Shown here: piece after piece, positions 34,767 to 46,890 of the stretch
How the letters are laid out: each line of letters opens with the position of its first letter
How positions within the stretch are numbered: the stretch's first letter is position 1
NCBI GenBank assembly: GCA_002224055.1
Contig: AZLU01000096.1
Location: 1 to 64,000 of the forward strand
Reading direction: 5' to 3'
Length of the DNA: 64,000 nucleotides
Source of the DNA: Pezizomycotina sp. ARF18
Lineage: Eukaryota; Ascomycota
Position numbers and translations under genes: made by a program
The notes under the pieces: generated by a model
Told to the model about the DNA's origin: nothing
Database searches by the model: none
The model's input: only the letters and a program-made list of their open reading frames with translations

Positions 34767-34850
34767 CGGGAATATGACGGACCGTATATGCTTGATCGGG
34801 AGGATGGCGGACCGTGATTAATCTAACGGGGAGCACGGCGGACTTTCTGG
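34767..34850 (+). repeat. degenerate 30-bp tandem repeat, about 2.8 copies
   Basis: Units start at 34767, 34797 and 34827, each beginning CGGG and sharing a (G/C)GGAC core 12-15 bases in (ACGGACCGT, GCGGACCGT, GCGGACTTT). The period is exactly 30 bp. An additional GCGGACTTT lies upstream near 34611. Confidence 0.6.
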
Positions 34851-37800
34851 CTTTTTTGACTGCATCTAAGCACTCCCAAACAACTTGTGTACATGCGAGT
34901 GCGGATAGAACCTTCCGCGTAGAATACTTTGCAAGCTACGCGGCTAACGAGCAAAGAAAGACTTCTGGTCGATTTGCATTCTAGTAGAGTCAACGGGGCT
35001 TTATGGCGGTGGAATTTACGAAATGATCAAAGTAAGAAAAATATGAAACACCTCTCGAGGTATACAAGGCAGTTGGAGTAGATTCGTCAGGCATTTATTA
35101 CTAACTTTTGGTATTAATAGGAATGTATTCAACAAAACAGGAGATGAATCCACTAGATTGTATACAATGCAGATTCGATTAGGCAATATTTAGGCTTCGT
35201 TGTGTAAGTTCCAACCCTTCCCAGTTAACTTGCTCTAGGTAAGTCAAAACTTGGTATCAAAAACGGAAAGTCCGAACGAGCAACGTCTTTTTGGACCTAC
35301 GCTATGGAAAGCGGCCATGATCTCAAGAGAAAACACAAAAAAATATGGGGGGTTCTTTCGCCCTTACGCCAATAAATACCTTTATACGTAATATTTCATA
35401 GAAGATGGGCAGGTATTTCACCCACAACTCGAGAACTGTCCATTGATGTTTCTCATGTCATCATATTTAGGCCGACGCTCCTAAACAATTGCTTGACCGC
35501 GTCGTGTTGTTGAATCCGCTCCAGAAACCAGGGCCGATACATCTATCCTGTGTTAAAACGTCTCACCCTATAATCACAAGAAACCGATTAAGCCTCGATG
35601 GAATACGAGATATAAATTCCATTGAAATTCGAAAATTACCAGAGGAATCTCGGAAGATAGGGGGTTTCCGAGAAAGCTGCGGCCTGACAGTACAATCTAT
35701 CATTCTGGTCTCTAATTCTAAATATTTGTCGGCTGGTAGGAGAAAGCCATCACGCTCCAGGTAATCTAGCAAACGCGGTAGTTTCCCTGATGCGAAGGAG
35801 CTTGCCCTTTTATTTCTCTATAAGCGATTATTCCTCCTCCTAAGATTGACACTATAGGCTATTCCTAGCATCAGTGTGGCAAACATTAGTAATGGAGCCA
35901 TAAGGAGTGTATATTAGAGCTACCTTCACCAAATCCTGTCTTCGGCTCCATAAGTGCCGGAAGTTTTCCAGTAACAAGGACGTCTGGATTAAGCGCGCAA
36001 CATGATTATACCCCTTGCTCACTTCTAACTGGATGGAAGCCGCGGTTTCGCGCGGATCGGCGTAATTTCCCGCATCTCACTACCATACCGCGCTTCCATT
36101 CTTGGAGAAGGGCCCCTATACTGCTTTAGTGATGTATAGTGGCATAACCGGTTGAGAACAATATCACTTCATGACTTTAGCTACCCCGAATAACACCAAG
36201 AACGGAACTTAATCAGGATCAATAACAGTTTGATCAACTGTATTACTGCTGTGTATGGGGAAAAACTTGAAAGAATAGCTAAGAGTTCATTACGGCGGGA
36301 AAAATGATCACGAGATCCAAGTAGCAAAACCCTTTCAATCCGGTCATGATACTGTCGAACTAGCTCGTATTGAAATATAAAACCCACGTACATAAATTTC
36401 GCCGCGACGTAGTGGACTTAGAGCGGTATTTTCTTTCTTTCCGCCTTTAATATTATTTCTTGTTTTAAGCCCTTAGGCAGATAATCCATGACATGCGCTA
36501 GACTGGCTTATATTCAATCCTAATGTCCTAATCAAAGTGGCCGCTGATGTCGAGTCATTTTGAAGATATACACCGACAAGTAAATTGAGCGTAACTGGGA
36601 TCACAACTCCAGAGGCAGGAGTGTCAACAATCCGACTCTCAAGATGAACGATCCCCCGTATCTGAATATGTGTATGAATTGCGTTAATTTTTCATTTGAA
36701 AAAAGAACACAATTTTTAATTAGAAATGCGCCTCCAGATACCCGTTTTTTTCTACCTTTAGCGAAGAGTTGAATTAGAGGCGAAGGACTGGGTTTCTATT
36801 AGAAGCAAATGCACCTAACATTCTCTGAGTTATAGCATGTAATGCGCTTATCCTTACAGGTAGTCTTTTGGTCGGACTAAGCAAAACAGTAGTAGATAGA
36901 GCCGCGTCGCCAAAATCGGATAGGACAGGACCATGAGAAGCGGAAAGACTCCTATCATTCTGGCTTTTAGCGTTCTCATTTGAGTATTGTACATGTATTT
37001 GTGTAGAGGTTTCTGATCTTCTCCTCGATCCTCTTAAACTATCGCGTGAAAAGGGCCTGGGCACCTAGGTTGCTAGGGTATTCATTCAAAGCTGCGTCGC
37101 TAGTTCAGAACATCTTGCTTTGCAAGATGAATGTTAGCTTTTTCATGAATTCACCTCGAAAATGATTTTCACGATAAGCCGATATCACTAAATTAGCGAT
37201 TATCCCCTTAATACTTCGTTATATAATTCCAGAAATTTCGTCCAACCCTAAATTGTTACCGGTCCGGTTAAGTGCTTTTGTCTTGGCTAAATATTTCGAT
37301 CTCTCCTCGCGGAGATTCAGTACATTAATGTTCGTATGGTCTCGATGGGAAAAGGTGATCTGCTCGAGTAACCTCTAACTAAGGGATAAGGTATTTGTCT
37401 TGTCTATCTTTCGTTGCGAAAATCGGAGGCGACTTTCGGACAATCATTCCCTAACTTCGGTCCTAGCCACGAAGTTATCGTTCCTGATAATCAATACTCC
37501 CTGCTCGAAGGCCTAGGATCTTCAAAGTCTCTCGGAATCCCATCAAAAAGTTGTTTATATTGTATTTCCTTGGCGAGCAAATTGCCTTTAATTGATAGTC
37601 TGGCCCGGTCAAATGGCTCCCGAAATTGCCCGGTCTAGCTTACAATAGTCTTGATCTTTGATCTTGCCTAATCGCTTTGTCGCCTACCGCTATTAGGAAT
37701 GTGGAACGCAGTGAATGTGAAAAGAAACCGTGGCCTTTGTAAGTATTCTCCAAAAATGGTTTACCTCGCTTCTTTCGAGTCGCCGCATGTTGCAAAGTGG

Positions 37801-38865
37801 TCAGTGGGCCAATCAATCTACAAGAGACTCTGCACCGGAATTTTGCAGCTGCTAGATCGGAGTCAAAGCGTTTTTTCACATTTGGCTACATCTACTCATG
37901 TTCTACACTCCAAGCTGGGATTTCAAAAGTAGTGATTTGCGCATATTTGGTCTGCAAAAGCCCTAAAAAAAAATAACGCGTTCGGGCTTTCACAATATAC
38001 GCCACGCCATACAGTTTCCTTATTATTTCTAGTTTTAATTCCGACGACGTTTGGCAACTCTGCGAAAACATGGTTGTGGAAGCGAGCGTAAGATCTATTC
38101 GAGCCGATGACCCGTGCCCGAAAGTTTTTATGATGTTCCGGCGGCAGGAAAGCCACCAAACTGCGACAACATGCTTTGGCTAAGCTATTCCCAAATCTGC
38201 TCTTTCATGCGCACTGGTGCTATGCTTTCCGGATTCACAGTCTGAAGCTCTAATCATCCAGTGAGAATGCAGTATAGCTCTGCGCTAGCAAAATCTATTG
38301 AATCTGGGAGTTGGTATATGATGTCTTAAGAAAAAAACCAGTGTAATCTGCAACCTGCACATGCGGGAAATTTCACTTTGGGCAGGAGCTTGTAAATACT
38401 ACTACTATCCGATAGGCGACTTCGAGTAATTTCATGACATCAAAATAGTAACGGCGTCATACATATCCATGTATGAGTTAGTTCAGCGGTTAGCCTCCCT
38501 CTATACTGACCTGTCAGTACTGATTAATAAATGGCACAAGTCTGTACTTTGGTGGAAGTAACCATGGTACTATAGCATCTCTTTTCTTAAGAGGCCATAG
38601 AAGCATATTTTGTGCTATTCTGAATAAAAGATCTGTCGTTGACTGTAACTTCATGTAATAATTAACGAACAGCCATATGTTCTCATTGTGATTGAGATCA
38701 AATCTCCCGCGGAAAACAATTTCAGGCCTGAAAAGTATTGATTGATAAATGGAGATTGGTTATATTTTAGGGATATTCAGTCTTGAAGAAGATCGCGAGC
38801 AGGTTTACTATCTAGTCTCACTTTAGCTTTGGCCACGGATCGATATAGGTAAATATGGAATAATG
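34851..38865. other. four-kilobase gene-poor stretch
   Basis: No supportable gene. Frames such as 36774-37064 (-, contains LSTTVLLSPTKRLPVRISAL) and 35563-35772 (-, contains ERDGFLLPADKYLELETRM) look protein-like but carry no motif I can name. They may be remnants of old genes or transposable elements. Composition is AT-biased throughout. Confidence 0.4.
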
Positions 38866-41800
38866 TCAGGAACTTCCCTCAGGAGATAACAGACCGTCTT
38901 TCTCCCAAGACATGATGAGGTCCCTCAACCAGCCATCGTCATCCAACATTGCATCCTTCCTGTATATTTCTAACTCCCAGTAAGGATGATCAAACTCCTC
39001 GCTGCTACAGGCGTCGAACGTTTGCAGGTGTTCCTCGCAGGTCCTCGATTTGTTCTGCGCCGCGTTGCAAAACTGGCAGAACTTCCTTTCGCGGTTGTCC
39101 TCCCAGCAAAAGACGCAGTACATTTTATCGTCGCAAACCTTGCAAACTCGGATCTTCACGCTCTCGCATCTACTTCGCGCCGGTAGCTCCACTCGTTGTC
39201 GGACTTATCGCTCCCACCTCCGATGAGGTGTTCGTAATTGAACTGAAAGCGCACGGCAGAATGTCCTTCGCTAGAACTTTTGCGGCGAGTGTATCCAAGT
39301 TCAGATGGAGGAGGCAGATGCCTATAATGTGGAAAAGCCTTGGATGACATCTTTGCGGTTCGTTAGGCATGACTTCTAGGAAAAGGCGCCGGATCGAGTT
39401 CATGGCGACAATCCTATCTCGCGCGGGCCCACTTTGTTTGAAGAAAAGACGTCGAACCAGATACGGGCCGGACGGCCAAGCATATCCACGTCGTACTTAT
39501 TGATGGCCGGCTCCGCTTTGAGCAAGGATGCCTTCACTCTCAGCGTCTCGCGAAGAAAGATGGTTCCACGGAAAGGATACAGTTCATCCCGAGCTAGCGA
39601 GGTATAGCGCTGCCCGCTGCTTGTAATCTTTGACGTTTAGCAGAAGAGAACCCCCTTTAGCGAGGAGGTACACGATGAGCTCATGATCTTGGGACGCCAC
39701 CGCATGGTGAAGTACTGTCCACCCATTGTTATCCCGAGCGAAGAGGTCCGCGCCTTCTCGAGCAGTATTGCTATTGGTGGATTGGTGCCGTGATTTTCGA
39801 ATTACCGCTGCATTGAAGCGCTGTCATGCCCCTGATATCCTCGCTTCAATATCCGCGCCTTTCGATATGAGATACCTGAGCAGCTTACCCACTTCCCGCT
39901 CGGCGGAATTTGCGGGCCTCCTGTCACCGTACCAGCGGCCGCCGTAGTTGCGAATAACTCTTACGAGTGCTGGATCATTCCGAGATTGCCGATTGCGACC
40001 GAAGAACTGCAAGGGGGTTTTCAGCTTGTGCTGGTTGATGAGGACTTTGGCTTTAATGTTCTTGAATATAATCTCCAGGAACGATTCGATTTCCTCGGCG
40101 TCTTTATTGGATGTGATCAGCTCCTTGAACAACTTACGGTCCAGGGTGGATCTAAACCGGCGCCAGCTCCCGCCGCCCTATGGAGGTTTTGAAAACTTCT
40201 AGCGATCCTTGCGCCCTGCCAGGAACAGCGCGCTTTGGCCCCTATTGTTTTTTCAAGCTGACGTCCGCTCCGCAATCTATCAACTTTTGGATGACAGCAG
40301 CAGAAAAACTTTTGCCACCTATCTGCAACCTCATGGAGCGGGGTTTTTGCCATCGGCCGTGCGCGAGTTAATATCCAGACCGCGTTGCAGCAGGAGATCG
40401 ATCAGGCCCGTTATCCTCGTCTCAACGTCATCTATGCCATCTCCCAATGTACAGTACGCGGCGCGCACAGCACTATGTAACGCGGTTACTCCCTCCGGGG
40501 TGGCCAGCGGCGTTTTCTTCTCGGTATCGCACTCCAGAGGAACCTCGCGATCTCCAGATTCGTCTCGTCGCAAGCGCAATGCGCCGCGGTCATGCCATTA
40601 TAATCAATGATGTCAAGGTCCACTCCATGATCCACCAGCAGCTTGGCAGTCTTCGCAGAAGTATTAGGGTGTTTACTCAGGTAATGTAGCGGAGTTCTGT
40701 TTTTACAATCGAGGAGGTTGACGTCCGCCCCGTTCGCCAGCAGCCGTCGAAACTTCATGTCCACTTCCCAGGTCTTGTACTGGACGGAGCATATGATCGG
40801 GGTGCAGTCCGGGCGGTTCCTCATGTTAACGTCGGCTCCCTTATCCAGGAGGCGCTGTAGGATATCGTCGACGAGAGGCGCCTTTTGATCTTCGGGATAA
40901 TCCAGATCCTTGGACTCCAGGTCGGCGGCGGCGCACAAAGTCGCTCGGCCGAGGTTCGGATTCGCCCCACGCTCGAGGAGCATGGTAGCCATCTCCAGTT
41001 TGCCCTTCATCAGGGCTGCCAACAATGGCGTTGTTGAGAAAAAGTCGTTTAAGTATCTGTAATCTATTGAGGGCTTCGCCGGCGAAGTTTCCGGGGGCAC
41101 GGGTTGGTCTCCAGGCTCATCTTGATCATCTGTGTCGCTCTCTTCATCATCAGAACTTAAATTCAGATCTATTCCCTCAGCGAAAGCTGGTCCATTAACG
41201 GCCGCTCCATTATCAAGCAATGACCTGGCTGCTACCATGAATCCTTCGCTTGCAGCCAATATAAGGCTTGTTCCGGGTTCATGTGGAATGTCGGCTCTAT
41301 CACGCTCAAAGTACCTGAATCTGATCCACGTGTAGAAAGCGTCCGAAACCTCCACCTGGAAGAAACTGGGTAGGATTTCCGAAGCCTTATCAGCGATTCC
41401 AGCATCGTGGATATGTTTGAAGCACTTTTCGGCAGCGTATTCGTATAAGGGAACTTCTGCTTTAAAACTTTGCCGAGATCAGGTACCAGGTACTTGCAAG
41501 CGGCGAGATCTTCCCACTGTAGGTAAGTCGCAAGAACCCGAGAGAGGTCTTCATGACGGGAACGCCGTCGATATGGAACCTCTCTTCTGAACCTTTTTTG
41601 GACATGAGATACTCTTGAACAGAGAAATGGCAATATCCACTACCAAGGTCTCCGACGTTCGTCGTAGCTCGTCTCGATTCCTGCCAATGCTGAGAAGATC
41701 GCTGACGTGTGATGGCTACGAAGCCGCCACATATATCTTCTATCACTCGCTTCATTTCACTAGCGTGGTCGGTATCTTCAGGATCGCCAAGACGAGCGGA

Positions 41801-43668
41801 TGGATCCAGTTTCTTGCTTCCGATCTCCACGGTTATCGCTTCTGCGAGTTCATGCGCCTTCATCGATCCCTTAGCTAGAATAATCCACTTCAGGGCCCTC
41901 CTGAGGAGCCTGCCACCCTCGTCATGCTGTGTACCCTGGGCCAGCATGCGGTCGTAAGTCTCCGCTAGCGATCCTGGTAATCTTTCCATCTCCGCCATAA
42001 TTTGCTTCACCGTCCTACACTTCTTCAGCAACTGCATCTGGCATTCGACCCACCGAAACATCCCGTTTGCACCTTTCACGAGCCTCGAGGAGACTTGCTC
42101 CTGCGCTTCCTTTTGGCGCTTCAGTATCGATATTTTCCCCAAATTTTCCTCGACAAAGCGGCGTATATCCTCATCGACCTCATTGCTCTGAATCCATATT
42201 GGGAAATAATCGAGATTATCGACGAGCTGCTCTTCAATGACAGGATATTTCCGGCTCGTATACAAGTGGCGCGTGTTCTCAATCGCCGTAATTTCTCCCA
42301 CTGCTTCCAGCATGGCTTCCATATCCTCCCTTCTGTACACTCGTCGAGGCCGTCGAGGAGATAAACACCTTGTCAAACTCTTTACACACGGCCGAGAGCG
42401 TCATCACTAGTTCCGGAGCGTGCGGCCGACCTGGACGCGCTTTGTACTTTTCTCGAAGGGACGTCACCGCCGCTGGAAACTGCTCCCGCTGCTCGCAAAG
42501 CTGGGCTAGCAAGGACGAGAGCATATTGCACGCGTCTTGCTTCTCCGTATTTCGAAATGATAGGTAGAAGTAAGCGATACCAACCTTGCCCTCGAAATTT
42601 TGGTCCATGGTTCCTCGATAATCGTTGACCTTGATATAGATATTAACGCCGTCACCATGCGATTGAGTCTCTATCTTGGGTTGTGTCCTTACATGAGTAC
42701 GGTCTTACCGGCGCCAGCTGAATTATCGTTACTGTTGGAATTCAATTTCTTCCGGACAATTTTCATGAAACAAATCAGAAGGGGGCATAGATTGAACGTA
42801 CGTATGCCTTGAAGCCAAAGGAGGCGATCATACTCATCACCGTGGAGCCAAAGCTCCTTATACCTATTTCCATCTACAAACCACCTCCCAGTCCCCGCCT
42901 GCCGGACTTTGCAGGCCTCCCGATGATTGACCTCATGGTCAACCCTATTAAATAGCCACTGGATTGCTTCTCTATTGCTCTCATCTATACTCCCAACTCG
43001 TCAGTCAACATAGCTAAAGCGATTTCGCTCAGACTTCTAAATACTTACCAATATGATTCTGCTGCATCTCTTCGCGCCAGGATTTCTGCTCTTCCTGAAC
43101 ACCCAGGACCGCTTCTAGCGTAGCGCTCGTAGTTTTCTGGATGTCGAGAGAGCGCTTCGATTTCCTTGACACGATACTTATAGCGATATCAAAAGGAAAC
43201 GAGTCAGCTCTACGTTTTCAGACTTTTAGGAGGAATTTCTGTGCCTAACCTCTGATCCGCCGTCATCGCGAGCTCAAGAAGCGATTTTGCCCTCTCTAGC
43301 TTTGCCAGAAGGTCCTTCAGTTCGCCCTCGCGAATGGCCACAGGAACCTCCTCGCGCCTTCGGTTCACCTTTCGCAAGCAGCTTCATGAGCTCCTGAGTG
43401 TGCTTTCGCAGAACTTCAGCGCTGCCTTCGGGCACGTAAGCGCTGATGTAGTAGCAGATCTAGATTTTTCCAAGGAATCATCTTCAGAATGGCCAATGCC
43501 GTCTTTGAGCAGGCAAACGCCCGTCAGGGAGCTCAGTTCTGCTTAGACTTAGCAGCTCCGCCGGCGCATTTTTCACGCCGCGGGCATACTTGTAAGTCTT
43601 TGAGGCGACGGCCTGAGCGAGCTCGAGGACCGCAACGACGCTGCAAGCGAGACCGAGTGCTTCTGCAT
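38866..43668 (-). pseudogene. NLR/STAND protein: fungal N-terminal domain, NACHT, ankyrin repeats, Cys-rich tail
   Basis: Fungal NLRs are intracellular receptors used in non-self recognition and regulated cell death. The N-terminus (from ATG 43668, one G apparently lost) reads AEALGLACSVVAVLELAQAV, the fungal STAND N-terminal domain. Four introns fit: 43177-43249, 42997-43048, 42718-42801 and 42630-42692. Splicing gives LLWLQGIPGAGKTVLM with Walker A on a 25-nt exon (42693-42717), then STIIEE. Walker B is LDGLDEC (about 42350), followed by ANGMFRWVECQMQLLKKCR and LPGSLAETYDRMLAQ. Ankyrin repeats run from about 41280 to 39650 (TPLLAALMKGKLEMATMLLE, RTPLHYLSKHPNTSAKTAKL, GWTVLHHAVASQDHELIVYL). 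The tail has paired CxxC motifs (39007-39144). Length is about 1,500 residues. Roughly ten frame changes are needed; in Walker B the loss is a single C. It is divergent from the BTB gene at 45.0 kb. Confidence 0.88.
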
Positions 43669-45009
43669 TTTCTCTGTTCGCAAAATATCAATTTGATTCT
43701 AAGAGATTGAGAGGAACTATTGAACCAAGCTATTCTCCTTCGAGGCCTATAGCTTTTAATATTTGTCGCGAGAGCCGTACACTCACTCTAGTTCAAAGCA
43801 GAGCCTCAAGCGGGGTAAGTTAGCTGCAGAAAACCTACTATCCGGCTTAAGTTTCCAAGGATTTTGCTCACGAATGAGCTTCTGGCCCACTTCGCATACG
43901 CGAAATTACGCAGAGATCCGCATATTTCGCATTTTCAGCTTCTGAGGCTGCAGATTTTATGATAATAATGTATTTCAAAAGCTTCAACTTTCCTCATTAG
44001 TTTATGATATAGCGCATCTATCTCACGGCTGCACCTTGCTGAGTCCCAGGGACTCTTCCGAGATCTGGGCTATACCCTCAAGTTTCTAAGCTTCCACATA
44101 GCATCGTCGTCGTTACCAGTATGATTTGGCGTGAGTGTGTTTGGGTATATTCAGGTACTCGCTCTAAAGAGGACTATTGTAACTCAAAGAGCTTCGTGAC
44201 AACTAGCAAGTCTCAACATTATATAGATATGAAGCAAACCATCTTATCACGGTTGGAGCATCAGTATAAAGGCGATCTTTACAGTCTACCTCGACGTAAA
44301 GCTATAGATTAAACGCTTATGGAGGCTCTTTATTCTTTTACATTTATCCCATGCCCAGCCCGGTTGGAATACTTCATTTGGAGTACATTCCATAAGTAGT
44401 ACTTAAGAGGTAGGGAATCGATTCCTTAACCATTAACTGACGAGGGTTGTTGAGGGCCAGCGAGACCTCGACGAGAGCGTGTTGAAGGAAGAGAGGTATG
44501 TTTCACCCTTTTTTTAAAAAAAAGAAAAATCTTATAGGCCTAACTACTGTATGGAGTGATGACTGTCGGTCGAAAAGCTTGCATGCAGAAGAATAAAAGC
44601 AAATGCACATGTCTACGATATCGATAGTAGCTTTCCGCGGTAGAGTTTAACCACTAGCCAGATCTCGCGACGAGTTCATAAGTAACTTTGGACGTTGATG
44701 AAATTATAAATCTAAGAAAGTCTGTTATCCCTTCCTTAAGGTTTTGTAGAAACGAACGAGCAAATTCAAAATCGCAATTAAATCTTAAGATGATATTTCG
44801 CTCCATTTATTTCAAGTTCCGGAAATTGGACGCTTAGTCTAGCTATTAGCCTTCAATCACGACATGCGACATATCGCTACAGGCATATCGCCTATCGCCC
44901 AAAGATGGAGAGTAAGCGGAGGAGTGTCACGATGGTTCGATACGGCCCAGGTGACATACGCACCATAAATTTAAAACAAGATCTCCCGGGAATCCATGTC
45001 TTAGATGAG
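43669..45009. other. 1.3-kb divergent intergenic region between NLR and BTB genes
   Basis: No gene is supported. The short frame 44121-44312 has no motif. Both neighbours are transcribed outward, so the region should hold both promoters. I cannot point to a clear TATA box. A CGATTCC/GGAATCG self-complementary motif near 44415-44430 resembles a tRNA T-arm but lacks the rest of a tRNA. Confidence 0.4.
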
Positions 45010-46046
45010 ATGAGCAACACTGCAGTATCTAGGCTCGACACTGCGGAAAGATCCTCCAGTAAGCCCAAAAGGTTGAAACGGTAATAATCCGAATATTTTC
45101 AATGATTTTCTGACGAATTGCCATGGGCTGATACGGTGAGGGAGCTTTGCTGACGTCTCAATAACGGCGGGTGACAGCAGTACAGCTTTTAGAGCTCATA
45201 AGATCATCTTAGCGGCGCAATCGTCGTTCTTTAGAGTTCTATTATTCAACAGGAACTTCGCGCGACCTGAAATTTGCGACGGGCTCGAGAACTTCGTCCT
45301 CCGAGAGATCGAAGAGGAAGTCCTCGAGAAGATTCTGAAGTTTATATACACGAGTATATATACGATGATAATGAACCTCGCCCTAATTACGTATTAGATG
45401 CAAAAATTTGCATCGCTGCAGAATTCTTCGACATCGAGCACCTCTGGGAAACGCAGGATCAAGCTTGGTCTCGACGTGATTCTCTCCAAAAGGCAGCGAG
45501 CACTCTATTGGAACAACCCGCGTCAGTTAACGCTGAATCCGGAAGCCATCGATGAGCTTATCGATGCCCTCGAGGTCCATTTTCCGGTATCGCGAAGCGG
45601 TGGCTAGATATTTACAGCGAGTTCAGGTTCACGGACCTCCTAGACAAGCACAGTGACCTGTGGCGCGACTTAATAGAGACCGGCCTGAACGGCATCGAAA
45701 CAGGGAGGATTATATACTGCATTGACTGCGGTACCATGACGAGCTCCGTCGTCATCTGCAAGATCTGCGAGAAGGAGAATCATGACTCAGATGTCGACGC
45801 GAGATCCTTGTAGAATACGATCACGCGATGTGTCCGAGGACAGTTGATTATTGGATCGTGCCGATGGCTTGCCCAAATCGGTACCGCAGCCTCTACAGCA
45901 TCAGATGCGGCGTCTGCGACCTTGAAGATAGTCAGTAGTCCTCACGGACCGATCCCTGAGTGGAGGTTTCAGAAGGTCTTTGGCAGGAGACACGAAGTAT
46001 TGCAGGCGTACGATTTCATCCGTCGGCGTACGTGCAGGCTGTATTA
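45010..46046 (+). pseudogene. BTB/POZ domain protein with C-terminal cysteine pairs, frameshifted
   Basis: BTB domains mediate dimerisation and cullin-3 adaptor contacts. ATG 45010 opens exon 1 (MSNTAVSRLDTAERSSSKPK). An intron at 45081-45140 (GTAATA to GTGAG, with a CTGAC branch-like motif) leads to GSFADVSITAGDSSTAFRAH then KIILAAQSSFFRVLLFNRNF and EEEVLEKILKFIYT, the BTB core. After frame changes come DAKICIAAEFFDIEHLWE, RQLTLNPEAIDELIDALEVH, WLDIYSEFRFTDLLDKHSDL and IIYCIDCGTMTSSVVICKIC. The last carries two CxxC pairs that could bind zinc. Protein-like sequence continues (AMCPRTVDYWIVPMACPNRY, then IPEWRFQKVFGRRHEVLQAY) to RTCRLYY. There a TIR element is inserted and supplies the final codons and stop. 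About five frame changes are needed, one right at the exon junction. Confidence 0.75.
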
Positions 46047-46718
46047 CAGTCGCTTGACATAATTATTGGGACACTTTCCTAAAACGGCAATTTCTTCAAG
46101 TTCTATAATATTTTTAAATTCTCGTAACTCACTTAATTTTCAGCGGATTTTCGTAAATTGAAAATCTAAGTATATTATATAAATAATATTAACATATTAA
46201 AATTTTATAAAATTTTATAAAATATTAAATTTATATTATTTTTTTAAACCTTTTTATATATAAATAGTATATCTTATCTTTAAACTTATATTATAACATC
46301 AATATTTTATAAAATTTTATAAAATTAAAATATATTATAATAATATATTAATCTAATACATATTTAATTTTATAAATTTTATTAAATTTATGACGTAATA
46401 ATCTTTTAAATTTTATGTTACTTAAAATAGTATGAATTTCATGCAATTCGCGTATTTTACATATAAAAAGTGCGTGAAGTACGTGTTTTTAAAAATGCGT
46501 AAAGTATTAAGAATTATCACATTACCAGTATAAGATCGATAAATTTTTATAAAATTCGAATATATATAGATTATATAATATTTATAATATATTTTAATTT
46601 TAGTTAATTCTAGCAGTTCATTGTTATTTTATAATTAATTGAAAAAGTGTAAAAATGTACTTTTATATGGGAAAACTGCATTTTAGGAAAGTGTCCCAAC
46701 AATTATGTCAAGCGACTG
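46047..46718. mobile_element. 672-bp TIR element (Tc1/mariner-type MITE), AT-rich interior
   Basis: Terminal inverted repeats of about 38 bp differ at one position: both ends read CAGTCGCTTGACATAATT inward, followed by TTGGGACACTTTCC. TA flanks both ends (46045-46046 and 46719-46720), the target duplication expected of the Tc1/mariner superfamily. The interior is extremely AT-rich and carries no transposase frame. It is therefore either a non-autonomous element or a copy erased by repeat-induced point mutation. It sits at the 3' end of the BTB gene. Confidence 0.85.
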
Positions 46719-46890
46719 TAGGAATTGGGGATTCTAATATCCTACCTTCCAGAAAAAAAGGGTATATAATATCTATTTTAGTCTATCTTATTTTCTTTTT
46801 AGTAATTTTTTTTTATTTTATTATCTTTAATTATTATTAAAGATTTAAAAACTTTTAAAAAACTAATAAATAAATTATTATCATTAAATA

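Noticed and set aside
36774-37064. 96-codon minus frame considered as a transposable-element fragment
   Set aside because: Protein-like but without any motif that would name a family. Left unassigned.
38470-38530. tRNA D-arm-like TTAGTTCAGCGGTTAGC
   Set aside because: No B box at the expected distance and no cloverleaf. At most a decayed tRNA or SINE fragment.
44410-44450. Minus-strand GTCAGTTAATGGTTAAG next to GGAATCGATTCCC
   Set aside because: A- and B-box-like pieces are adjacent with no anticodon arm between them. Not a tRNA gene.
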